Positions 1 through 5,904 are shown, numbered from the stretch's first letter. The stretch: DNA of 5,904 nucleotides from Propionibacterium sp. (GCA_012837465.1 DURG01000160.1:1-5904), one strand, 5' to 3'. Program-made: numbers and translations. Notes: generated from the letters alone by a model not told the origin.

Positions 1-96
1 CCGGGGCGTGGCTCGACGCTGCAGGAGTTGCCGTTCGACACGAGCCGGCCCACCATCGACGAGGGGCCGGAGGCGGAGCAGGGGGTGCTGCTGTGA
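1..96 (+). CDS. jetC: 3' end of the gene upstream of jetD, presumably the Wadjet SMC-like ATPase JetC (partial)
   Basis: Frame 1 is open from the window edge and ends at the TGA at 94-96, giving a 31-residue C-terminal tail that ends in EQGVLL. The tail is acidic and proline-rich and shows no family motif, so the identity comes only from position. In Wadjet operons the order is jetA-jetB-jetC-jetD, and the gene before jetD is the large SMC-family ATPase that forms the DNA-loop-extruding complex with JetA (kleisin) and JetB (KITE). The stop overlaps the jetD GTG start by four bases (GTGA, 93-96). This is the arrangement expected for translationally coupled subunits of one complex, and it supports a shared operon. 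The tail alone cannot exclude another upstream gene. Confidence 0.55.
   Translation, partial: PGRGSTLQELPFDTSRPTIDEGPEAEQGVLL
80..92 (+). promoter_or_regulatory. Ribosome binding site deciding the jetD start
   Basis: A purine run AGGGGG at 80-85 lies 7 nt before the GTG at 93, inside the end of the upstream gene. The site and its spacing favour the GTG at 93 over the in-frame GTG at 102, and the GTGA stop/start overlap points the same way. Confidence 0.55.
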
Positions 97-1196
97 GGAC
101 GGTGGCGGACCTCCGCGCCTGGGCCGCCCGGCAGTGGGCCCGAAACTGGCGGGAGTGGGCGGCCATGCCGGAGTCGACCGGGCCGCCGTCCTGGCCGCTG
201 CACCCGCCCACACAACGCGAGCTTGCCGCCGATCCGAACGCGGTGGCGTTGGCGGTCGGGCAGTGGCGCCAGTTGGAGGGAGAGGACGGCGTCACCCTCG
301 AGTGGGTGGAGCGGACGCTGCCGTCGTTCGGGAGGCAACGCCTTCCCAGCCGTGCGCACCTCAGCGGCCCCGCCGTCGCGCGGCTCCTGGGGGAATCCGA
401 GGCATGGGAGCGGGCGACGGCGGCGCTGGCACACCTGCGCCACGCGTGGCCGGTGCTGGAGCAGCACCCGGCGGCGACGCGGGCGGTGAAGGCGCTGGCC
501 ACCCTGCCGGAGGAGGATCTGGTGCGGCTCATGGCCGTGCTGGGATGGTTGGAGGCGAACCCGGAGACGGTCCGATGGGAGCGGGAACTGCCGGTGCCCG
601 GCGTCGACACCAAGTGGGTCGAGCGGCACCGCACCCTGGTAGGGGAGTTGGCCCACGCCATCACCGGGAGCTTGCCTGGGCTCCGCCGGATCGGGGCGCG
701 CTTCACCGTGCACCTGCCGCCGGAGGCCGACGGCGTGCGGCAGTTCTCCGTCGACCTGGAGGGGTTGCGTGGGCTTGGCCTCCGGCCGCAGCGGGTGCTC
801 ATCGTCGAGAACGTGGTCTCGTTGCTGTCGTTGCCCGATCTGTCGGGAACCGTGGCCATCCACGGTATGGGCTTCGCCGCCCCCACCCTGGCGAGGGTGG
901 CGTGGGTGGCCGCGGCGGAGCAGCTGTACTGGGGAGACCTGGACACCTACGGGTTCCAGATCCTCGGCCGCCTTCGAGCCGCGCTCCCGGATGTCCGCTC
1001 AGTCCTGATGGACGTGGCGACGTTGACCGCGTATCGCGGTCTCGCCGTGACCGAGCCCGTGCCGTTCCGCGGAGCGATCGGATACCTGACCGCTGAGGAA
1101 CACCGCGCCTTGGCGATGCTGCGCACCGGGGACCTGCGGTTGGAGCAGGAGCGGCTGCCGGCCGACGCCATCCGCCAAGCCCTCATGTCCGTCTAG
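93..1196 (+). CDS. jetD: Wadjet anti-plasmid system nuclease subunit JetD (DUF3322-DUF2220)
   Basis: This 367-residue protein is the DNA-cleaving subunit of Wadjet, an SMC-type defence complex known to recognise and cut closed circular plasmid DNA in the cytoplasm. The N-terminal half matches DUF3322: a WPLHPPTQREL stretch near residues 37-47 and the hallmark LPVPGVDTKWVERH at 166-179. The C-terminal half is DUF2220, a TOPRIM-like fold related to the Spo11/topoisomerase VI A subunit. It has LIVEN with Glu239, WGDLDTYG at 280-287 with Asp282 and Asp284, LMD ending at Asp307, and RLEQER at 349-354. Glu239 and the D-x-D pair are the expected metal-binding residues, so the nuclease looks intact. 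Length is normal for the family. The GTG start overlaps the upstream stop, implying coupled translation. Leucine TTG codons (11) and GGG glycine codons are much commoner than in the downstream gene. No signal peptide or membrane segment is seen. The family call is firm; the Wadjet subtype cannot be decided without jetA-C. Confidence 0.92.
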   Translation: MRTVADLRAWAARQWARNWREWAAMPESTGPPSWPLHPPTQRELAADPNAVALAVGQWRQLEGEDGVTLEWVERTLPSFGRQRLPSRAHLSGPAVARLLGESEAWERATAALAHLRHAWPVLEQHPAATRAVKALATLPEEDLVRLMAVLGWLEANPETVRWERELPVPGVDTKWVERHRTLVGELAHAITGSLPGLRRIGARFTVHLPPEADGVRQFSVDLEGLRGLGLRPQRVLIVENVVSLLSLPDLSGTVAIHGMGFAAPTLARVAWVAAAEQLYWGDLDTYGFQILGRLRAALPDVRSVLMDVATLTAYRGLAVTEPVPFRGAIGYLTAEEHRALAMLRTGDLRLEQERLPADAIRQALMSV

Positions 1197-1197
1197 G

Positions 1198-1225
1198 GAC
1201 CCTGGCCCGGTCCGGCCGCTGGGTC
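1198..1225 (+). terminator. Possible hairpin terminator after jetD
   Basis: GACCC (1198-1202) can pair with GGGTC (1221-1225), and GGCC (1204-1207) with GGCC (1214-1217). This leaves a small asymmetric internal loop and a 6-nt loop. A competing simpler stem is GGACC (1197-1201) with GGTCC (1209-1213). The structure begins one base after the jetD TAG. No T-run follows, so it is not a canonical intrinsic terminator. Actinobacterial terminators often lack U-tracts, but this could also be a chance GC-rich stem. Confidence 0.33.
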
Positions 1226-1266
1226 GGAGGAATGTCCGTACGGGTGTTGAGCTTCGGCCCGGCGCA

Positions 1267-1296
1267 TGAGAACATATGAGCCTTGAACGTTAAAAT
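1267..1296 (+). promoter_or_regulatory. Candidate promoter for the amylopullulanase gene
   Basis: The stretch 1264-1300 is the most AT-rich part of the window. TAAAAT (1291-1296) matches the -10 consensus at five of six positions. The best-placed -35 candidate, TGAGAA (1267-1272), is 18 nt upstream and weak. Transcription would then start around 1302-1304, giving a very short leader of about 18 nt. A TTGAGC at 1247-1252 is a better -35-like hexamer, but no good -10 sits at the right distance from it. The promoter must lie between jetD and the ATG if the genes are not co-transcribed; the exact boxes are tentative. Confidence 0.35.
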
Positions 1297-1307
1297 CGTC
1301 ATGACGA
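1296..1307. promoter_or_regulatory. Perfect 12-bp palindrome, candidate operator
   Basis: TCGTCATGACGA reads the same on both strands. It starts at the last base of the putative -10 box and ends at the first A of the ribosome binding site, so a bound dimeric repressor would cover the predicted transcription start. Starch-degrading genes are commonly controlled by LacI/GntR-type sugar-responsive regulators, which bind palindromes of this sort, but this site is not recognised as any named operator. It is too short to make a stable RNA hairpin. Confidence 0.3.
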
Positions 1308-1312
1308 AGGAG
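1307..1312 (+). promoter_or_regulatory. Ribosome binding site of the amylopullulanase gene
   Basis: AAGGAG lies 8 nt before the ATG at 1321. An in-frame TTG immediately before the ATG (1318-1320) would be only 5 nt from the site, so ATG is the preferred start. The signal peptide that follows supports this choice. Confidence 0.75.
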
Positions 1313-1320
1313 TCACCTTG

Positions 1321-1428
1321 ATGTCGCGTTTACGCTCCCGATTGTTCTCGGGCATCGCCATCACAGCGTTGCTGGCCACCTCAGGAGTGGTCACAGCGAT
1401 CTCACCCCCAGCGCCGGCCGCCGCCGCA
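1321..1428 (+). other. Sec-type signal peptide of the amylopullulanase
   Basis: Residues 1-36 have an Arg-rich start (Arg3, Arg5, Arg7), a hydrophobic core FSGIAITALLATSGVV, and a Pro/Ala-rich C-region ending in AAAA before Thr37, which suits signal peptidase I. There is no twin-arginine motif and no lipobox cysteine, so export by Sec and release from the membrane are expected. The exact cleavage position is inferred. Confidence 0.85.
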
Positions 1429-4400
1429 ACCGAGTCCGTCACCCTGGTGGGTGACTTCCAGACCGAACTCGGTTGCACGGAGGACTGGCAGACCACATGC
1501 GACGCCACGGCCCTCACCGATGCCGACGGCGACGGTGTGTGGACCGGCGAGTTCACCGTCCCGGCAGGCAGCTACGAGTTCAAGGTCGCGATCAACGGCA
1601 CCTGGGACGAGTCCTACGGCATGGGCGACGGCAACTACCCGCTGAGCCTCGCCGCAGACGCCACGCTGGAGTTCGCCTTCGACGACCGCACCAACAAGGT
1701 CTCCCTCGACGTTGCGGACCTGCCGGGCGGCTACACCACGGGCGACGACGCCCTCGCCGCCGCCCCCTTCCGTGACCCGGGTGCCGGCAACACGTTCTAC
1801 TTCGTGATGACCGACCGGTTCGACAACGGCGACCCCGCCAACGATGCGTGCATCGCCACCGGCCACGTGGGCGACGACGGTGTGCTCCCCGTCGACTGCA
1901 CCGGCACGGACCGCCTCGTCACCGGCTTCGACCCCACAGACAAGGGCTTCTTCAACGGCGGCGACATCCAGGGCCTGCGCGACCAGCTCGACTACATCGA
2001 GGGCCTCGGCACCAGCGCCATCTGGCTCACCCCGTCGTTCGTGAACCGTCCCGTGCAGGGCACCGGCGCGGACGCGTCGGCCGGCTACCACGGCTACTGG
2101 ATCACGGACTTCACCCAGATCGACCCGCACTTCGGCACCAACGCCGAGCTGAAGGCGTTCATCGACGATGCCCACGCCAAGGGCATCAAGGTCTACTTCG
2201 ACATCATCACCAACCACACCGCCGATGTCATTTACTACGCCGGCCATGAGGGCACCAACCCGCCCTACATCACCAAGGAAGCCAGCCCCTACAAGGACGT
2301 CAACGGCACGGAGTTCGACCCCTCGGATTACGCCGCGGGCGACGCGGCCATGCCGAAGATGAACCCCGACACCTCCTCCTTCCCTTACGATCCTGAGATC
2401 CCGGAGGGCATGGAGGACGCCAAGTTCCCGCTGTGGCTCAACGACCCGACGCTCTACCACAACCGCGGCTTCGACCCGGGGTGGCCGGCGGGTGAACCGG
2501 CCGTCTACATGGATTTCGGTGACCTCGACGACCTGATGACCGAGAACCAGATCGTCGTCGACGGCATGATCGACATCTACCAGGCCTGGACCGATCTGGG
2601 CATCGACGGCTTCCGCATCGACACCGTCAAGCACGTCGACTTTGTGTTCTGGGAGGAGTTCACCCAGGCCATCAAGAGCTACGCCAAGGACGATTTCTTC
2701 ATGTTCGGCGAGGTCTACGACGCCGACGCGCGGCTGCTGTCGCCCTACGTGCGCACCACGGACATGAACTCCGTGCTTGATTTCGCGTACCAGTCCAGCG
2801 CCCTCAACTACGCCAAGGGCTTCACCGCCCAGGGCCTCGCCGGCCTGTTCGCGGCAGACGACTACTACACGACGGCTGGTTCGTCGGCCTCCAGCCTGCC
2901 CACCTTCCTCGGCAACCACGACATGGGCCGCATCGGCTTCCTCCTGGGCGACAGCGCGGAGCGCCAGCAGCGCGCCGAGTTCGCCCACGAGCTGATGTTC
3001 CTCACCCGCGGCCAGCCGGTGGTCTACTACGGCGACGAGCAGGGCTTCGTCGGCGACGGTGGAGACAAGGACGCCCGCGAGAACATGTTCGTCAGCCAGG
3101 TGCCCAGCTACCTGGACAACGTCAAGGTGGACGGCTCGCCCTACGGCGCCGGCCCGCACTTCGACACCGACGGCCTGCTCTACGGCCACATCGCCGGCCT
3201 CGGCGAGCTCCGGCATCAGCATGAGGCGCTCGCCACGGGCGCACAGATCGAGCTGCACGCCGCCTCCGGCCCCGGCGTCTACGCCTTCTCGCGCGTGGAC
3301 CGCACCGAGAAGGTGGAGTACCTCGTCGCCCTGAACAACGCCACCACCGCGCAGGAGGTGTCGCTGACCACGCTCACCGACGGCGCCACCTACGCGCCGC
3401 TGTACGGCACCGAGGCCGCGGCCACGGCCAGCGCCGACGGCACGCTCACCCTGAGCGTCCCGCCCCTGGGGGCCGTGGTGCTCAGGGCCGACGCCCCCGT
3501 CACCGCCGCCGGCGACGCTCAGGCCATCGCCGTGCAGGTGGGGGCCCCGGCCGATGGCCTCACCCCGGTGACCGCCGACATCGCCGACGACCGCTGGGCC
3601 GAGACCTCATTCGCCTACCGCGTGCTCGGCGATGACGCCTACACCGCGCTCGGCACCGCCGAGACCGACCAGCCGCGCGTCTTCGCCGACTTCACCCACC
3701 TCGCCCCGGGCACCGTGCTCGAGGTGCGCTCGGTCAGCACCGACGCCGCCGGCTCCAAGGTGGCCGCATCCACCGCCGTCGTGGTGGGCACCGACCTCAC
3801 CACCCCCGCCGTCGAGCCCGGCGAGGTGGACCCGGCCACGGCCGTCACCGTGCCCGGCAGCCACAATGCGGCCATGGGCTGCTCCGGCGACTGGCAGCCG
3901 GAGTGCGCCGAGGCCACCCTCACCCTCGACGAGGCCTCCGGCCTCTACACCGGCACGTGGCAACTGCCCGCGGGCAGCTACGCGTACAAGGTCGCCGTCG
4001 GCGGCAGTTGGGACGTCAACTACGGCGAGGGCGGCGTGCCCGGCGGTGCGGATTCGCCCTACACGCTCGACGCGCCCGCGGAGGTGACCTTCTTCTACGA
4101 CCCGGTCACGCACCGGTTCTTCAACACCGCGCAGAGCCCCATCGTCACGCTCCCCGGCAGCTTCCAGGCCGCGGTGGGCTGCCCGGGCGACTGGCAGCCG
4201 GAGTGCCTCGTCACCCTCATGTTCCCCAACGGGGACGGCACCTACTCCTGGGCCACCAACCAGTTGCCCGCGGGCAGCTACGAGGTCAAGGTCGCCCACG
4301 GCCTGTCGTGGAGCGAGAACTACGGCGTCGGCGGCGCGCTCGACGGTGACAACCACGAGTTCACCGCGGCCGCCAACAAGTCCGTAGTGTTCACCTACAA

Positions 4401-5904
4401 CATCAACACCCACCTGCTGGAGATCACCGTGGAGGACCCGCCGCTGGCCGGCACCGGGCAACTGCTCGGGCACTGGATCAACGAGGGCACCATCGCCTGG
4501 CCCGCCAACCTCGTGCCGGGGGACCGCACCACCCGCACCTGGGAACTCTGGACCGCCCCCGACGGCGGGCTGAGCCTCGTCGACGGCGCGGTCACCGGCG
4601 ACGGCGCCGTCAAGGTCGCTGACCTCACCCTCGACACGGCCGGCCTCACCGCCGACGACCTGCTCAACCGGGCGCACCTGCGCGGCTTCCTCAAGCTGAC
4701 GCTCGACGCGGACCGCACGGCCGTCGAGGAGGCCCTCAAGGGCGACCTCGCCGTCGTGCAGTACGACGGCGACCTGGCCGAGGTCTTCACCGGCCTGCAG
4801 ATCCCGGGCGTGCTCGACGACCTGTACGCGGCCGCCGCACGCACCGACCAGCTCGGCGTGACCTTCACCGACGGCGCGCCGTCGCTGAAGCTCTGGGCAC
4901 CCACCGCCAAGGACGTCGGCCTGCTGCTGTACGCCGATGCCACCGGCACGGGTGAGCCCACCCGGGTCGACATGACGCGCAGTGCCGCGGGCGTCTGGTC
5001 CGTCACCGGCGAGGCCGGTTGGGTCAACCGCGCCTACCAGTTCGACGTGGAGGTGTTCGTCCCGGCGCTCGACGCGGTGACCAGCAACGTGGTGACCGAC
5101 CCCTACTCGGTGGGCCTCACCCTGAACTCCACCCACTCGGTGCTCGTCGACCTCGACGACCCGCAATGGGCCCCGGAGATCTGGACGGGCAACGAGGCGC
5201 CGGTCATCGACCAGTTCGCCGACCGCACCATCTACGAGCTCCACATCCGCGACTTCTCCATCTCCGACGAGACCGTCCCGGCCGAGCTCCGCGGCACCTA
5301 CGAGGCGTTCGCCCTCGAAGGCACCGACGGCGTGGAGGCGCTGACCGAACTGGCAGATGCCGGCATGAACACCGTGCACCTGCTGCCCAGCTTCGACATC
5401 GCCACCATCGAGGAGGACCGCTCCGAGCAGGTCCACCCGGTCATCCCCGACGCGGGCCCGGCCTCCGAGGAGCAGCAGGCGGCCGTGACCGCAGTGGCTG
5501 ACCAGGACGCCTTCAACTGGGGCTACGACCCGTACCACTACTCCACGCCCGAGGGCTCCTACGCCTCGGACGAGAACCAGGAGGGCGGCAAGCGCACCTC
5601 TGCGTTCCGCGAGATGGTGGGCGGCCTGCACGGCATGGGCCTGCAGGTGGTGCTGGACAAGGTCTACAACCACACCGCCCAGTCCGGGCAGGCGGAGAAG
5701 TCCGTGCTCGACAAGGTTGTGCCGGGCTACTACCACCGCCTCAGCCTCACGGGCACCGTGGAGAAGTCCACCTGCTGTGAGAACGTCGCGACCGAACACG
5801 AGATGGCCGAGCAGCTCATGGTGGATTCTGTGGTCACCTGGGCCCGCGACTACCACGTCGACGGTTTCCGCTTCGACCTCATGGGCCACCACTCGCGCGC
5901 CAAC
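1321..5904 (+). CDS. pulA: Secreted bifunctional amylopullulanase: GH13 alpha-amylase fused to GH13 pullulanase (3' end outside window)
   Basis: The frame is open from the ATG at 1321 to the window edge, giving 1,528 residues with no stop. The order is: signal peptide (1-36), X25 module (39-131), GH13 alpha-amylase barrel and C domain (about 151-723), Ig/FN3-like spacer (about 724-823), short Pro/Glu linker, X25 modules 2 and 3 (841-935, 941-1037), pullulanase N2 domain (about 1045-1170), CBM48 (about 1179-1275) and a pullulanase catalytic domain from about 1300. The enzyme should act outside the cell, cutting alpha-1,4 bonds of starch or glycogen with the first domain and alpha-1,6 branches with the second. 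The released maltodextrins could then be imported. Dual-catalytic amylopullulanases are known in actinobacteria, for example Bifidobacterium ApuB; the second half resembles pullulanase-type alpha-1,6-glucosidases. The gene appears to be transcribed alone from the 124-bp gap after jetD. Codons end overwhelmingly in G or C. Any C-terminal anchor lies beyond the window. Confidence 0.93.
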   Translation, partial: MSRLRSRLFSGIAITALLATSGVVTAISPPAPAAAATESVTLVGDFQTELGCTEDWQTTCDATALTDADGDGVWTGEFTVPAGSYEFKVAINGTWDESYGMGDGNYPLSLAADATLEFAFDDRTNKVSLDVADLPGGYTTGDDALAAAPFRDPGAGNTFYFVMTDRFDNGDPANDACIATGHVGDDGVLPVDCTGTDRLVTGFDPTDKGFFNGGDIQGLRDQLDYIEGLGTSAIWLTPSFVNRPVQGTGADASAGYHGYWITDFTQIDPHFGTNAELKAFIDDAHAKGIKVYFDIITNHTADVIYYAGHEGTNPPYITKEASPYKDVNGTEFDPSDYAAGDAAMPKMNPDTSSFPYDPEIPEGMEDAKFPLWLNDPTLYHNRGFDPGWPAGEPAVYMDFGDLDDLMTENQIVVDGMIDIYQAWTDLGIDGFRIDTVKHVDFVFWEEFTQAIKSYAKDDFFMFGEVYDADARLLSPYVRTTDMNSVLDFAYQSSALNYAKGFTAQGLAGLFAADDYYTTAGSSASSLPTFLGNHDMGRIGFLLGDSAERQQRAEFAHELMFLTRGQPVVYYGDEQGFVGDGGDKDARENMFVSQVPSYLDNVKVDGSPYGAGPHFDTDGLLYGHIAGLGELRHQHEALATGAQIELHAASGPGVYAFSRVDRTEKVEYLVALNNATTAQEVSLTTLTDGATYAPLYGTEAAATASADGTLTLSVPPLGAVVLRADAPVTAAGDAQAIAVQVGAPADGLTPVTADIADDRWAETSFAYRVLGDDAYTALGTAETDQPRVFADFTHLAPGTVLEVRSVSTDAAGSKVAASTAVVVGTDLTTPAVEPGEVDPATAVTVPGSHNAAMGCSGDWQPECAEATLTLDEASGLYTGTWQLPAGSYAYKVAVGGSWDVNYGEGGVPGGADSPYTLDAPAEVTFFYDPVTHRFFNTAQSPIVTLPGSFQAAVGCPGDWQPECLVTLMFPNGDGTYSWATNQLPAGSYEVKVAHGLSWSENYGVGGALDGDNHEFTAAANKSVVFTYNINTHLLEITVEDPPLAGTGQLLGHWINEGTIAWPANLVPGDRTTRTWELWTAPDGGLSLVDGAVTGDGAVKVADLTLDTAGLTADDLLNRAHLRGFLKLTLDADRTAVEEALKGDLAVVQYDGDLAEVFTGLQIPGVLDDLYAAAARTDQLGVTFTDGAPSLKLWAPTAKDVGLLLYADATGTGEPTRVDMTRSAAGVWSVTGEAGWVNRAYQFDVEVFVPALDAVTSNVVTDPYSVGLTLNSTHSVLVDLDDPQWAPEIWTGNEAPVIDQFADRTIYELHIRDFSISDETVPAELRGTYEAFALEGTDGVEALTELADAGMNTVHLLPSFDIATIEEDRSEQVHPVIPDAGPASEEQQAAVTAVADQDAFNWGYDPYHYSTPEGSYASDENQEGGKRTSAFREMVGGLHGMGLQVVLDKVYNHTAQSGQAEKSVLDKVVPGYYHRLSLTGTVEKSTCCENVATEHEMAEQLMVDSVVTWARDYHVDGFRFDLMGHHSRAN
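1435..1713 (+). repeat. X25 module, copy 1 (N-terminal to the amylase domain)
   Basis: Residues 39-131 form a small beta-sandwich of the X25 type found in amylases and amylopullulanases. Visible hallmarks are VTLVGDFQTELGC, the DW core (Asp55, Trp56), a cysteine pair Cys52/Cys60 that could form a disulfide outside the cell, PAGSYEFKVAINGTW, and an ESYG turn. A starch-binding or spacer role is known or suggested for the family but not shown by sequence here. It is clearly more diverged from copies 2 and 3 than they are from each other. Confidence 0.8.
1771..3489 (+). other. GH13 alpha-amylase catalytic module
   Basis: Residues about 151-723 carry all the alpha-amylase signatures. They are the first strand FYFVMTDRFDNGDP (from 159), GYHGYW (255-260), region I DIITNH (294-299), region II GFRIDTVKH with the nucleophile Asp434, region III MFGEVYD with the acid/base Glu464, and region IV FLGNHD with Asp534. 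The catalytic triad is complete. QPVVYYGDEQGF marks the end of the barrel, followed by a beta-sandwich C domain ending near PPLGAVVLRA. Retaining cleavage of alpha-1,4-glucosidic bonds is the family activity; the exact product profile cannot be read from sequence. Confidence 0.9.
3490..3789 (+). other. Ig/FN3-like spacer domain
   Basis: Residues about 724-823 are rich in Ala, Val, Thr and Asp with a beta-strand pattern (AIAVQVGAPADGLTPVTADI, FAYRVLGDD, FTHLAPGTVLEVRSVSTDA). This resembles an FN3 or other Ig-like fold between the amylase C domain and the tandem X25 modules. The LAPGTVLEVRS stretch is like the F/G strand of FN3 domains. The call is by pattern only, and a structural role is inferred. 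Confidence 0.5.
3841..4431 (+). repeat. Tandem X25 modules, copies 2 and 3, with a 300-bp repeat period
   Basis: Residues 841-935 and 941-1037 are two adjacent X25 modules aligned at an offset of exactly 100 residues through their core. The cysteine pairs are Cys854/Cys862 and Cys954/Cys962, both have GDWQPEC, and both have LPAGSY followed by a KVA strand. At the DNA level a 21-nt stretch is identical at 3886-3906 and 4186-4206, and 18 nt are identical at 3965-3982 and 4265-4282, all at 300-bp spacing. They bridge the amylase and pullulanase halves and probably aid substrate binding or set domain spacing. Confidence 0.8.
4453..5904 (+). other. Pullulanase module: N2 domain, CBM48 and GH13 catalytic domain (truncated by window)
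   Basis: GHWINEGTIAWP at 1050-1061 matches the start of the pullulanase N2 domain. CBM48 follows, with LGVTFTDGAPSLKLWAPTAK from 1178. The catalytic domain opens with IYELHIRDFS (1304-1313) and has FNWGYDP (1398-1404), the type I pullulanase signature with Phe for the usual Tyr. Next come region I DKVYNHT (1446-1452), the STCCENVATEHEM segment and region II DGFRFDLMGHH with nucleophile Asp1519. The window stops at residue 1528, so the acid/base Glu and the third Asp cannot be checked. N2 plus CBM48 resembles the Klebsiella PulA type rather than bare pullulanases. Debranching of alpha-1,6 bonds is a confident family-level inference. Confidence 0.9.

Noticed and set aside
8..1096. A 362-codon plus-strand open frame overlapping jetD in another frame
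   Set aside because: The product is Arg/Gly/Pro/Ala-rich and has no domain. jetD in the correct frame has conserved motifs along its whole length and a well-placed start.
1197..1320. Possible small RNA or riboswitch in the intergenic gap
   Set aside because: Only a short GC-rich hairpin and a short palindrome are visible. The gap is too small and shows no known riboswitch core, and it is explained by a promoter and ribosome binding site.
1402..3258. A 618-codon open frame on the minus strand opposite the amylase domain
   Set aside because: It is the same register effect: it stops precisely at the complement of the sense TCA codon at 1402-1404. It has Val/Gly/Glu-rich composition and no recognisable domain.
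3632..4349. Plus-strand open frames rich in Pro/Ser/Thr or Arg/His within the spacer and X25 region
   Set aside because: They are out-of-frame readings of the amylopullulanase gene with typical high-GC shadow composition, and the true frame continues uninterrupted through them.
3607..5892. A 761-codon open frame on the minus strand opposite the pullulanase half
   Set aside because: Its codons are in exact register with the sense codons, so its stops correspond to sense TTA, CTA and TCA, which this high-GC gene almost never uses. The translation is low-complexity Val/Gly/Ala/Arg-rich sequence with no family motif, while the sense strand has unmistakable GH13 signatures.
1..5904. CRISPR array, tRNA, rRNA, insertion sequence or transposase
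   Set aside because: No regularly spaced short repeats, cloverleaf sequence, rRNA motif, terminal inverted repeats or transposase motifs were seen. The only repeats are the protein-coding X25 modules.

Overview
The window is high-GC DNA with strongly G/C-ending codons. That codon use and the protein families suggest an actinobacterium (Actinomycetota). A Propionibacteriales- or Micrococcales-type host is a guess from the amylopullulanase architecture, not something the sequence proves. All genes are on the + strand.

Region 1 (1-1196) is the 3' end of a Wadjet (JetABCD) anti-plasmid defence operon. The last 31 codons of an upstream gene, presumably the SMC-like ATPase jetC, overlap jetD by four bases (GTGA). 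jetD encodes the complete DUF3322/DUF2220 nuclease subunit with its TOPRIM-like acidic residues intact. jetA, jetB and most of jetC would lie upstream, outside the window.

Region 2 (1197-1320) is a 124-bp intergenic segment. It holds a GC-rich hairpin directly after the jetD stop, a possible promoter, a perfect 12-bp palindrome and a strong ribosome binding site.

Region 3 (1321-5904, cut by the window edge) is one very large open frame of at least 1,528 codons. It encodes a secreted bifunctional amylopullulanase. The order is signal peptide, X25 starch-associated module, complete GH13 alpha-amylase domain with all three catalytic residues, Ig/FN3-like spacer, two tandem X25 modules, pullulanase N2 domain, CBM48 and a GH13 pullulanase domain. 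The window ends nine residues after the pullulanase nucleophile.

The two units look functionally unrelated: a chromosome-borne defence operon next to an extracellular starch/glycogen-degrading enzyme. They also differ in codon choice, for example TTG-Leu, which is common in jetD and almost absent from the amylopullulanase. This suggests the Wadjet operon is the more recent arrival. I see no undescribed system here. The points most worth following up are the Wadjet operon boundary, the amylopullulanase control region and the tandem in-register X25 duplication.
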